A DNA stretch of 15,996 bases from Phellopilus nigrolimitatus (taxonomy: Eukaryota > Basidiomycota > Agaricomycetes > Hymenochaetales > Hymenochaetaceae): NCBI GenBank assembly GCA_021029095.1, contig JAJOHG010000510.1:1-15996 (forward strand), given 5' to 3'. The translations under genes and the position numbers were made by a program. Positions 1 through 9,135 of the stretch are shown here, piece after piece (within the stretch, counting starts at the first letter, position 1; every line of letters begins with the position of its first letter). The notes under the pieces were generated by a model. It was not told where the DNA came from. It saw nothing but the letters and a program-made list of their open reading frames with translations, and searched no databases.

Positions 1-190
1 AGACGATATAAAGAGTATCTTCCCCCAAGTATCTTACAATGTTTGTGCTCATCCTGTAAAGATAATCCGGGCGGAACTTGGTCGGTAAGTTCCGACGTCG
101 ATGGTCCAGCCCCTAATCAAAGGTCGAAAAAAGATCCAAATTCTCGAGCAGAAATTTCGGCGCAAGTCATTGGCGAAAGAGAGATCATAA
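1..190 (+). CDS. 3' end of an unidentified gene (partial at left edge)
   Basis: Frame 1 is open from the first base and reads RRYKEYLPPSILQCLCSSCK, then eight more residues up to a GTAAGT donor at 85. A CTAAT branch-like site lies near 113 and a CAG acceptor ends at 151. Splicing 1-84 to 152-190 gives a short basic tail, KFRRKSLAKERS, and a TAA stop, so about 40 C-terminal residues would be present. What I see is an open frame with good splice signals and natural-looking composition; two CxxC-like cysteines sit close together. I do not recognise the family. Without splicing, the same frame runs on to a stop at 250-252. The opposite strand also has a 64-codon frame here, so this is a cautious call. 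Confidence 0.35.
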
Positions 191-252
191 TTCTTAAAAC
201 GTGGATTCCACTGCCGGACTTCTGTTCTCACCAGTCTCCGCAATCAAACTAG

Positions 253-1338
253 CTTCCTCTACACAACAAGGGTTCGTCACAAAAAAAAAACCAAACCAGA
301 TGTGCGAAAAGTGTGCAAAGATGACGCATGACATGATTTGGGCAAGCCAGAAATGATATTTGCTCGACTACCAAAAGTGTTTGGATTGGGGAGCTGGAAA
401 GAAGTGGGGAAAATGGACACAGGTTCTGTAGAACTCCAACTCATGTGTTGTTAATGAGTTGTACGTATATGCGCAGAAACCTGCGGAAGTCCGCTTTCTC
501 ACTATGGAACTCGATGTCTACAAATATTACAACGAATTGTTATGTCGTATAGTATACGCGTGATCATGAAAAGAAAAGGAATAAAGCACGTATGCTCCAG
601 AGAAGTGACCTTCACGGCTCAGAAGATCGGAAGAAGTACGAGAAAGCGTCCACAAAATAAGACCGGAAGCAGCTTGAAGAATCGACTAACGCAGGGCTAT
701 CATCGAATTTAATTCCGCCAAAAGCGAGACATCGGAAGCGAGTGCATTTGGAGCCGCCTCGGATCTGATGTTCAGAGGGTCGTTGATTTAATATATGCTT
801 TGAAGCACGTAGGAATCCAAGAGAATGCTTGCAGGAGAAGAATCTGAGTAGCCAATAGGGGTGTTGAGTAAAGTGAGTAAAGTGACACAAGTGTTCTCCA
901 GTCATCTAGAGGATTTCGTGGATTTTTGGGGGGGAATGCCTGCCTTATATCCAATTACTACGCTTTATACTTGAAGATCAAGGGGAATTCGTATCATAAC
1001 CCTGAGTTGCTCTTGTTCGAAAAGACAGACCGTAAAATTGTCGAATCCATTTGATATACCTCCAAAATAGATGCAATGGAATAGTTGATCCATATGTGCT
1101 ACGCAAAGACATATTTGTATCGAAGAATCAGTGTAGAGCGCGCGTACATCTAGCAGCGCAGTCAATGTTCAAGGAATTAGAGTTCAATAATAGACACGTC
1201 AATTGAAAACAAACACGTGAAACGATCAATCTTCTGAGTGCACTGAATTCTTACCTTCACTCCCTCCTCTCCTCGGTTACAACCTTCACCGACGACGACG
1301 CTCCGCTCATCGTCGATTACAGTATTGCGGCAGAAATC
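253..1338. other. Intergenic region and SHR3 promoter/leader
   Basis: No supportable gene. Open frames on the minus strand (612-905 and 965-1165) have unconvincing composition, and the second lacks an ATG start. A 10-base A run lies near 281-290. The last 90 bases before the SHR3 start are C/T-rich with a GACGACGACG run, which fits a fungal transcription start and leader. Confidence 0.5.
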
Positions 1339-2178
1339 ATGGGTTTACGGATTAGTGTAGTAATTTGCTCGACGTCCTTCCTTCTTGGTGCGTCGTAAAA
1401 ATTCTGCAAATCAATTCAGCTGACCTCACGAACTGCGCTCTTCATCAGGAATAATCTTCACGCACTGGATCGCGGATTCGCTCACGCTATGGAAATCGCC
1501 CATAACGAATGATAATATCTGGACTTCAGCGGCATACTACTCGTTGTTAGCACGAGCGCCCGGCGAGTTAGGATACGCAGTGGTCGCAGTCGTAACCCTC
1601 GGTGCTGCAACTATTCTATGGAGTTTCGGCGACGGCGCTGCGGAGAATCTGATGTTTGATGGGGCGAGCATATGTGCGTGAGATAACTTGCACGCTTACG
1701 CTTTAGGTTGCAGCTGACTTTCGCGTCCGTGCAGTTTTGTATGGTACTGCAATCGCAGTGTATTTGTATAAGGTCCTACCTTGTCAGTGCCTTCTCATTC
1801 TTCCCCTCGTGTCGTTAAATGACCCCTCCATTCGCTTTTTTTTTTTTGCTCCAATGACGGTCAGCCTTCGTCGAGACTTTCTCATCTGTACCCTCCATTT
1901 CCTCCAACAAAATCACCTCCACACTTAAGTCGGAGGTGCTCAACCTTGCGTCCGCAAACTTGGTTTGCAGCGTTGCGCTCACAGGCGTGATCGCGCTTCA
2001 AGCTGCGCGCTGGTGGGCCGAGCGCCCCGACCTCGAAGAGGAAGTAGAGGGAGCTCGATCAGAGGATACGCCGCAGCGTCGGCCTGGACAGAAGCTGAAG
2101 CGGCGGGAAAACCCAAAGCTGTCTGCGAGCCGGCTAGCGTCGACACCAAAACTTGAAGATGCCCGAGCGAAAATGTAG
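1339..2178 (+). CDS. SHR3: SHR3, ER membrane chaperone for amino-acid permeases
   Basis: Shr3 is an integral ER membrane protein that keeps newly made amino-acid permeases from aggregating and lets them enter COPII vesicles. Exons by hand: 1339-1387, 1449-1673, 1735-1782 and 1865-2178, giving 211 aa, close to the 210 aa of the yeast protein. Family landmarks are intact: N-terminal MGLRISVVICSTSFLLG (TM1) followed by FTHWIADSLTLWKSP, NLMFDGAS-IFLYGTAIAVYLYKVLP in the middle, and LNLASANLVCSVALTGV near residues 133-149 (TM4). Four hydrophobic segments are visible, at about 4-24, 56-78, 92-107 and 133-153. The C-terminal 55 or so residues are hydrophilic and basic (QRRPGQKLKRRENPK), the cytosolic tail that in yeast contacts COPII coat. 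All junctions keep phase (1,1,1). Intron 3 has a T-rich tract just before its CAG acceptor. Confidence 0.93.
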
Positions 2179-2435
2179 ATCCACGCTTTGTTGATGGGAT
2201 ATTGTTTTCTACTCATGATTTATTTCTCTCGGGCTGGGTAACCTATCGAGCGAGCTTTGCAAATCGCGTTGTAATAAGTTAATCACACCATGCATGACCT
2301 CACGACATGGAAATGTTAGCGTGCTTCACGACATCAATTGCATAGCTTGCATTCTAATCCTCATTGGTCCGCTATCATCAGCACGAAAAGAAAGAAAAAA
2401 TCGAGAAAGATTCGCCGATGAATAAATACTACCAT

Positions 2436-3998
2436 TTAGTCCGCCTTCTTCCTTAACCCTAGAGCAAACGCCCTTGTACCGCCCGACACATGTTTTCCAC
2501 CCACTGCGGAATACGCAGCTGCTGTGCTAGTGACATCGCCGTCGCCTTCCTCGACACTTTCGACAGTGGTATCACTCATTGCTCTTCTCCCACTTGTGTT
2601 TGCCCCTGCTCCGGCGCCTTGAGCTTGAGCATATTGTCGATTCCGCCTCCCACCTACGCTGAGAACACGTACAACGCGATCATTGATCCAGAGCACAGGT
2701 GCAAAAATGGGCATGCGTATGAGTATGAATGGGGAAGGGTAGCGAATAGAGTTTGAGTCGGAGGATTCATACGAGGATTTCATAGCTCTCGGTACTGGGT
2801 TGTATGGATTTGAAGGGACAGGTTTTGCGTGCATGGCCATTATGATATACTGGAAGAGCAATGAGCATATGAAGGAATTTGAGAAATAAAACGCACAGAA
2901 GGGAGAACGAGAGCAAAGAGAGCTGCGTTGGCCAGGCTACTTCCCCACATACAAAGTGCCGATGAAGGAAGTCCTGCGAAAACTATCATAAGAATCTGCT
3001 CTCAGTTAAAGTTATAGTCGTACCGAAAGCAAAGAAATATGCCCATCGTTCTTCAAGATATCTGATACGTTGAGCAAGAGACAGTCCGCGAGCTATCCAA
3101 ATAAACCTAGAGATGGATTAGGAATGGGTGAACGTTGGCCTGACTATCGACAGACCCACTCAAAACAATAGTAACTTTGAAGCGTCAAGTATAAATTAGC
3201 TGATTTACAGTACATGTCAGCGGTAAGACCTACGCGTCAACCCAGCAGAAGAAAACGAAGCCTGCCGAGTTACCGACTATAGGGACGTACGCTAGTGCGA
3301 ACGATATCGCGATGGATGTACAGATCATGACGACTCGATATGCGGATGTGGCAAGAGCGGTGAGAATTCCACTGTATGTAGAAGGAGCCGCTGCTTTTCG
3401 GCTACCATGTCGAAGCATGTATGTACGGTTTGCAACTACCGAGCACCACGAGCTCTGGAGAACGGAATCAATCACAATCTAAATGCCCCGCGTACATTAC
3501 TAAAGTCTCACGTTTAGGTATAGCGATGCGCCGACGACAGGAAAGAGCCATAGTACGCGGTAGAACCATCCCATATTGCGGTGCAGCCATTTTTGCTGGT
3601 CGCGGACGAGAGGCTGTAGTATTAAATCGAACACATATATCGAAGAAAGCGAAAGGACGTTGAGAACGAGAGACTTGAGAACGTTAGCTCTTATTTCTGA
3701 GTCACTTGTGATACCCTAGTGAGGCTCTTCAATTGATCTATGGTTATTCGGAGTCTGCGCACCTGAAGATCGTGCTAATAACGATGTCCCATCGAAACGC
3801 ATCTACGAGGCCTCGCCACGCCCACGAGAACTGAAGAGATAACGTTTCCGGTAGCGATAGAAAGGTAGGATAAGATGCCCTTGCTTGTGATGCTGAATTC
3901 TGATAGTAATGGCCTGTGTCGTGACGCGTACTTCCGAGAGGTGAACATGAACGCGGGCCGACTCTGTTGAAATCGGTGGTGGGAGCGAATGTCATCAT
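2436..3998 (-). CDS. EI24: EI24-domain (etoposide-induced 2.4-like) multi-pass membrane protein
   Basis: Complement of exons 3763-3998, 3512-3704, 3234-3454, 3160-3174, 3024-3106, 2897-2973 and 2436-2849, giving 412 aa. EI24 proteins are ER membrane proteins linked in animals to autophagy and growth control; the role of the basidiomycete form is not established as far as I know. Conserved fungal blocks read in order: LQFSWAWRGLVDAFRWD, EIRANVLKSLVLNVLSLSS, QQKWLHRNMGWFYRVLW, RTYMLRHGSR, TALATSAYRVVM, GFVFFCWVDAYYCFEFIWIA, RYLEERWAYFFAFG and YIIMAMHAKPVPSNPYNP. Several hydrophobic segments are separated by these blocks. The C-terminal 110 residues are hydrophilic and low complexity (AQAQGAGAGA). 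Introns are 47-59 nt. Exon 4 is only 15 nt. The N-terminus is the least certain part: the ATG at 3998 gives about 45 residues ahead of the conserved block, and a small upstream intron cannot be excluded. Confidence 0.87.
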
Positions 3999-5210
3999 CC
4001 AGGTCAATGTACGCGCATGGGTTCCTAGTTGTATGAGAGTTTGATTTCTAGACTCCAGGATCTCAGCGTTCAGCCTTTTGAACCACTAGATAGAGCTAAA
4101 GGTCGATACTTAGTACTAGGTACGAGAGTCGCGACTGTGACCGTGACTTTGGCGTTCAGATGAGCTTGGGACGCTCTGCAGCCTCTGCTCAAGAGTCACT
4201 TCTGCTCACGCATCCTTTGCTTCTCATTACATGTATATGAACCTTGCAATGGAATTTACCTAAGATAATACCTCGCGATTTCCGACATTTTACGTGCTTA
4301 AGATACCCTTTTTGAAAGGACCTCGGCACATATATAGGAGAGAGGACGTCGTCGCTTCTACTTTTTGCTATGAAGTAAAAATATCTGTGTTTCATTGCGA
4401 AAACCTTTGGATGGTATATCCTCCTTGCATTTGATCCTAAAGTAATTTAAAAAAGTATTTATCAAAACTATATATGCCCGACCAATTGTCAAATACGATC
4501 AAGAATAAACCGGCATCCCACAAATTAAAAATATTTCGTTTGCGGATATGTTTCCTCATTTCATGTATCTTCTTTGGCAGCTTTTGAATATTTCGACGAC
4601 CTTTTCAAAGTAAGTCGTCAACTAGTAAGAATGATATTCTAACGGCCAGTGGTACACTGAATACATATTACTGCATGGTCACTCAACAGAACTTCTGAAC
4701 TTGAGATAACGGAATAAGGTGAGGAGAATACTCATAACCGGTCATATTTGCCGTGTACGTACTACGTAGTAAGCTTGATCTTTTGAGCGCGGAGTCAGGG
4801 TGACCGTGGAGAGCGCCGGTTATGTCATCTTCGCCAACTTTGTTGAACAAGAGGCAAACAAAAGCCAAATAGTCGTTGCTCCCAACGTCTGCATCGACAT
4901 TGACCTGCCTCTCCGTGCAGTCTGCATGTCTTGCCAGCGTTGACCGTGTGCTTGACGACGAAACAGCTGCCCAAGTACGTCTATCGAAAGCGAGGGACAG
5001 AGGCAGACAGCACTGACGGGCGACGCGTACATCCTGCACAGGTGGACCCACAGACGGCTATAACCCCGGTTTGCAACGTTTCATCCTTGTACGTGCGCTT
5101 TGTTCTCTGTGTCGTCGCTATCGCCCTCGTCGCCCTCGTCCATTTTGTCGGTTTTTTGTTCATTCGTCTGTTCTAGGATCGGCCTCCTCCGCCATAACGT
5201 TCATTTAACT

Positions 5211-5352
5211 GTGAGTTATTGCGAGTTTTCTCCTTCGGGATTTCATTATCCCCGGGAAAGTGGCTGGGAAGACAATAAGCCGCGAGGCTCTCTCGTGGTG
5301 TGTCGTGGCGTGGCGTCGAAAGCTTACCTTCGTCCATTGTTTCCCTCTGCAG
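5211..5352 (+). promoter_or_regulatory. Candidate intron in the CDC25 5' leader
   Basis: A GTGAGT donor at 5211 and a CCCTCTGCAG acceptor ending at 5352, preceded by a pyrimidine-rich stretch from about 5325, have the form of a 142-nt leader intron. This rests on splice motifs only; the transcript start is unknown. At 142 nt it would be longer than every coding intron in the window. Confidence 0.3.
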
Positions 5353-5410
5353 TCCAGCCACGGATTGTTCAACGCGTGACATCATCACACCGTTAGTGGC
5401 TATCTCGATC

Positions 5411-5434
5411 ATGTTCAACTTGCTTGCTCACTGA
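5411..5434 (+). promoter_or_regulatory. Upstream ORF (MFNLLAH-stop) in the CDC25 leader
   Basis: ATG at 5411 with A at -3 opens a 7-codon frame that ends in TGA at 5432-5434, 60 bases before the CDC25 ATG. It is the last ATG before the main start, so if the leader begins upstream of 5411 scanning ribosomes would meet it first. No other ATG lies between it and 5495. Confidence 0.45.
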
Positions 5435-5494
5435 CCTCTCCTCTATCCACCAACCACTTCTTCCATCTTCGACATCCCCCCGCACCCACCTACA

Positions 5495-8148
5495 ATGTTC
5501 TTCGGACGCAACTTATTTCAGACAGTCGATTGCAAGAAACGCAAGCGACACGAATACGACCCGACCGACGTCATGGCTTCCTATTCGCATCCAGCGGTAT
5601 CATCCCAATCGCACCTCAAGCCTCCACCAGCCCCTTCCCGCAAACCAAGCCAGCGTCTTTTGCGTCCGCCGAACGAATTAGATGATTTCCTTTCTTCGGA
5701 CCTGGAGCTTTCATTTGCCTCAACCATGTCCTTGAACTCTCCTCCTGCTTCGCCGCCGAAAGAGTTGTTTACCTCCTCCAATCTTCACGCATATAATCCT
5801 GAATCGTCCCCGATGCCGATGGACATATCCCCTGCGCCTGTGTCCAAGACGTCTTCTAGTATCGCAATCGCAAATAATGAGCGGCGTGGCCGTCCGCGTG
5901 CCTTCACGACAGCTCGAACTTTTGGACGTGAATTGAGCAACCGCGAGTCCCCGTCTTTGAGTACGACCAATTCGGTGTCCGTGAAAAACAGTGAGAACAA
6001 ACTCCAGCGCTCGGCGCTGCCGTCGGAATGGATGTGTGCTTTCCCCCAGGCAAAGGAGGATCCTGTAAGTGGCATTTTAGTCTGGTCTGGGTGTCTGCTG
6101 AATTACATTTCAAACCGCTGCCAACCTTAAAATATGTTCTACCGTCGCAATCTCAGCCATCCCCCGTTTTCTCCTCAACTGACGCGTCCGACGCCATGGA
6201 CATCGATGACTGCGTTCTTCCGGCCTCCCTGACCCAGCCCGAAAGTATGGATGAACCGACTGTTACTCTTGGGCTCGCAGCTGCACCTACGGTGACGGGC
6301 TTCTCCAACCTCTTTTTTGATGCAGTGTCTCCCGAGTCTTCTCCTGCGCCCGCGCGCCCGCTGAAGCGCCGTTCGCTCTCCCCTGAAGGCTCTCCTCGTC
6401 AAGACGCCGTGTATCGTCAGAGGCACAGCAACGAGGGCGAAGTTCTTCAACCTGCATTCGAGGAATCCTCGTCTCCTGGTCTTCCGTCTCCGTCTGCTCA
6501 TAAGTTTGAACGCTTCGCAAGCACTGGTGGTGGATTGTTTGGCAAGAGCATCAAGCCACTTCCGATTCTTGGTGTGCAATCAAGTTCCTCATCAAGTTCC
6601 AGCGGAAATAAGCGTCTGAGACGGCCTGCCCTGTCCGCTGGCAATGTTCATGCTCAGTCCGCTTACCCAATCATGGACTCTATGTCGAACAAGGAGAACA
6701 GTACGGCAGGGTTACCGCCTGCGAGGCGTGCGTTCTCTGCCACGATCGCTCCTATTCCCGGTAGCCCCTCTTCAGACGATAATTCAGAGGCTGGTCCGGA
6801 TTTCTCTTCGCCTGCCGCCCAGGCTTTCGCAAAACGCCAGACGCTGCGTTCCGTTCGCAGGCGTGATGGGACGGACGACTTCCGCCCATTGACGGGTGCG
6901 GGCATGCTTCGTCAACGCGACGTGAACCCCCCTGCACATTCGCCGCTCAGGAAGGCGGCTGTAATCGCCCCGACGGAAAGTCCGAGCTCTCGCTGGTTCA
7001 ATGGTGCGGGCTTACCGGGTTTCGGAGACAATGAAGCGCACGGTAAAATTCTACCTTGTGAGAGGGTGCCTGAGGATGGTTTGATGCGTATTGATGCCCA
7101 GACGGTAAGTCGTGCTTTTAGTATCTTCGGCCTCTCTTCAATGTTATTTCCCCATTAGCTGGATGCGCTGCTTGCTGGGAAGTACGACAACAAAATTGCG
7201 TCTTACCAGGTCATCGACTGTCGCTTTGACTACGAATATCAAGGTGGTCATATTAAAGGCGCTGTAAACGTTAATACGACAGCAGAGATCGAGGAGTTCC
7301 TGTTAGGAGATGGCGCACGCAAACCTTTACCAAGCTGCAGTGGTGATACTCGCAAGAAAAGTATTCTTATATTCCACTGCGAGTTCAGCGCTAAACGTGC
7401 TCCGACATTGTACGTTGACCGATGTCTCAATATCATTCATGAAACTAATGAAATTTTATTTCGTAGTGCAAAACACCTTCGCTCGAAGGATCGCGCAATG
7501 AACAATCACAACTACCCGCGTATTCACTACCCCGAGGTCTACATCCTTAAGGGAGGCTACAGCCAGTACTACCAAGAGTCGGCGATATTCAGCGAACCTC
7601 GTGGATATGTGCGCATGGATGATCCGCAGTTCGCTAGCGACCGCCGCCAGGACCTCGATCAGTTCCGGACCAAGACACGCTTTGGGAGGACGCGGAGTTA
7701 CGCGTACGGTGAGGCATCCAAGGCTTCTTCCTCTAGTCAACAGAGCCACCACCGCTCTTCCTCCAGTCAGCAAAGCCACCACCGCTCTTCCTCGGGTCAG
7801 CAGAACCACCACGCGCATCAACAGCGGAGTACTGCCTCAAACGGAAGTGGTCCAGTCACGTCGCTCTTCGCCGCCGCCGGTGCGACTCGCACCCGCCGCT
7901 CGGGAACTATTGGCGAAAGTGCTGCCCCGCGGTTATCAACACTCAATGAAGATTCACTCGCGAGTATTATGAGCAGCGATGACAGTTGCGTGATGGACGG
8001 CGTGGACATAAGCCCATGCCCGCCGCCGACTTCGAAATCCAACAGTCATAAAGTCATGGGCATGTCTATGTTCGGTGTCAGACGGGACAATGCTAGCTCA
8101 GGTCGTGGACCTATTCAAAGAGCGCAGACGTTCACCTTGATCCGTTGA
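5495..8148 (+). CDS. cdc25: CDC25/Mih1 M-phase inducer tyrosine phosphatase
   Basis: Cdc25 removes the inhibitory phosphate from Tyr15 (and Thr14) of Cdk1 to trigger mitosis. Exons 5495-6064, 6157-7104, 7159-7409 and 7467-8148 give 816 aa, with junction phases 0, 0 and 2. The first 500 or so residues are a disordered, SP/TP-rich regulatory region with basic clusters (KKRKRH near the N-terminus, KRLRR after a poly-Ser run) and an NKEN sequence near residue 369 that could be an APC/C KEN degron. The rhodanese-type catalytic domain starts near 507: VIDCRFDYEYQGGHIKGAVN, the active-site loop HCEFSAKR with Cys580 and Arg586, then YPRIHYPEVYILKGGYSQYY, the standard C-terminal Cdc25 block. All catalytic residues are present. 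The tail (about 640-816) is low complexity and holds three 30-bp repeats. The start ATG has a CACAATG-like context (CTACAATG) and the downstream frame is unbroken. Long N-terminal extensions are usual in basidiomycetes. Confidence 0.95.
7726..7815 (+). repeat. Three tandem 30-bp units coding a Ser/Gln/His-rich stretch
   Basis: Units 7726-7755, 7756-7785 and 7786-7815 follow one another exactly in frame inside the last CDC25 exon. Unit 1 and 2 translate to SSSSQQSHHR; unit 3 diverges to SSSGQQNHHA. Units 1 and 2 differ only at silent third positions, which points to recent duplication with selection on, or no time for change in, the protein. Residues are about 677-706. Confidence 0.9.
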
Positions 8149-9135
8149 AGCAGCGAGTTAACACTGAAACACACTCTCGATCACACCGCATTACTTACAG
8201 AAATCCCTATGGCTAGATCTTGCCTCAACCAATCGTGCTCCTCAAGCAACTCCATCTATGTCGTCCCCGATAACGATAAACCGAAACAATCTCACATTTT
8301 ATGCTGTTCCTGCTATGGTTTTCGCTCATTCGACACTACCTGTTCTTTTAGACACCATATCCGTCCAACGGAGCATTACGGTGTACTTAATCCTCGATTG
8401 CCGTTGTGCAGTTACACCACAGATTCTCGCTTAATGGCCATCGGGCTCATCGCTGCGACCGATTTTGCGATGCAAGCGCGTTGGCTTGTTATAAACTCAT
8501 ATTTATCCGGACATTTTTCTCAATTCTCATCTCATCTCACCGCCCTCTTGTTCGACACCAATTGTCTTGTTTTGCTCCACCTTTTTTCCCTACTCACTAC
8601 GCATTGATTTTAACGCATCTTTCGCTAGGACTGCATTTCCATAATTTTGGATTTTCAGTTTTTTTCTTTTTTTCTTTTTGGTTTCTCCTGCAGTCCCGCA
8701 CGTTTGTTCTTCATGACCAGTCTGCGCTGCGTTTTTGTGCTTCGCATCTGGTTGTTGCTGTTGGTTCCGTTTGTTTTGTCATTGACATTCCACCGCCGGA
8801 TCTCAATCTCATTATCATTCACTCCACACTATCCTCTTTTCAATTATCTATTTCTTTCACATCTCCTATTCATTGTCGGGACAGTACATATCATTTAAAA
8901 GGTTTTCCAGTCTGTATCGTTGTAGATTTACGCCATCTGTATGGCCACGCATGTGGCAAGTACGTACGCACACATCTCATTGCCATAGCAGATAACATGC
9001 AATCACATTTTTATTTTACTTCCAGTGGGAAAGCTGAGCCATCTCTGCTTCTTGCGTTCAGCTTGCTTGGCACCTTAATCTCGAAGTCAGCCCTGAAGAT
9101 GCTTCGCTCTTGTCCCAAATCCTGATAGCGCGATA
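8149..9135. other. Pyrimidine-rich spacer: CDC25 3' end and IAH1 promoter
   Basis: No gene called. From about 8480 to 8880 the plus strand is strongly T/C-rich, including a TTTTTTTCTTTTTTTCTTTTT-like tract near 8658-8680. The skew removes stop codons and leaves long but ATG-poor plus-strand frames (for example 8406-9125, which begins at GTG). A frame with an ATG runs 8209-8607 (132 codons) just after the CDC25 stop, rich in Ser, Cys and Leu, with no recognisable motif; it most likely lies in the CDC25 3'UTR. Confidence 0.55.

Larger units (their letters stand above)
3999..5494. other. Divergent intergenic region between EI24-like gene and CDC25
   Basis: About 1.5 kb separates the two start codons. 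4400-4680 is AT-rich with no frame of note. Between 4774 and 5010 short overlapping frames on both strands have coding-like composition, but none has a convincing start, splice pattern or recognisable family, so no gene is called. From about 5060 the sequence becomes C/T-rich and contains the likely CDC25 transcription start and leader. Confidence 0.5.

Noticed and set aside
530..787. Minus-strand reading open except for one TAG at 686-688, first suspected as a pseudogene
   Set aside because: Two open runs of 33 and 52 codons are expected by chance, and no family is recognised.
1015..1030. GTTCGAA-type sequence resembling a tRNA B box
   Set aside because: No acceptor stem, A box or cloverleaf can be drawn around it. 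No tRNA was found anywhere in the window.
2010..2216. Minus-strand and second plus-strand frames over the SHR3 3' end
   Set aside because: They overlap the last SHR3 exon, whose family match is clear.
4683..5051. 122-codon minus-strand frame
   Set aside because: Begins at GTG, no splice context or recognised motif, and the plus strand is equally coding-like there.
5023..5377. Two ACGCGT (MCB-like) boxes upstream of CDC25
   Set aside because: ACGCGT occurs about ten times across this window, including inside exons, so two in the CDC25 upstream region is not notable.
6175..6579. 134-codon minus-strand frame inside CDC25
   Set aside because: Antisense to the SP-rich CDC25 exon 2, Arg-rich composition typical of the complement of Ser/Pro codons.
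8406..9125. 239-codon plus-strand frame downstream of CDC25
   Set aside because: Starts at GTG with no early ATG, composition is that of a T/C-rich tract (Phe, Leu, Ser, His), and it ends just before the IAH1 start. The frame is open because of base skew.
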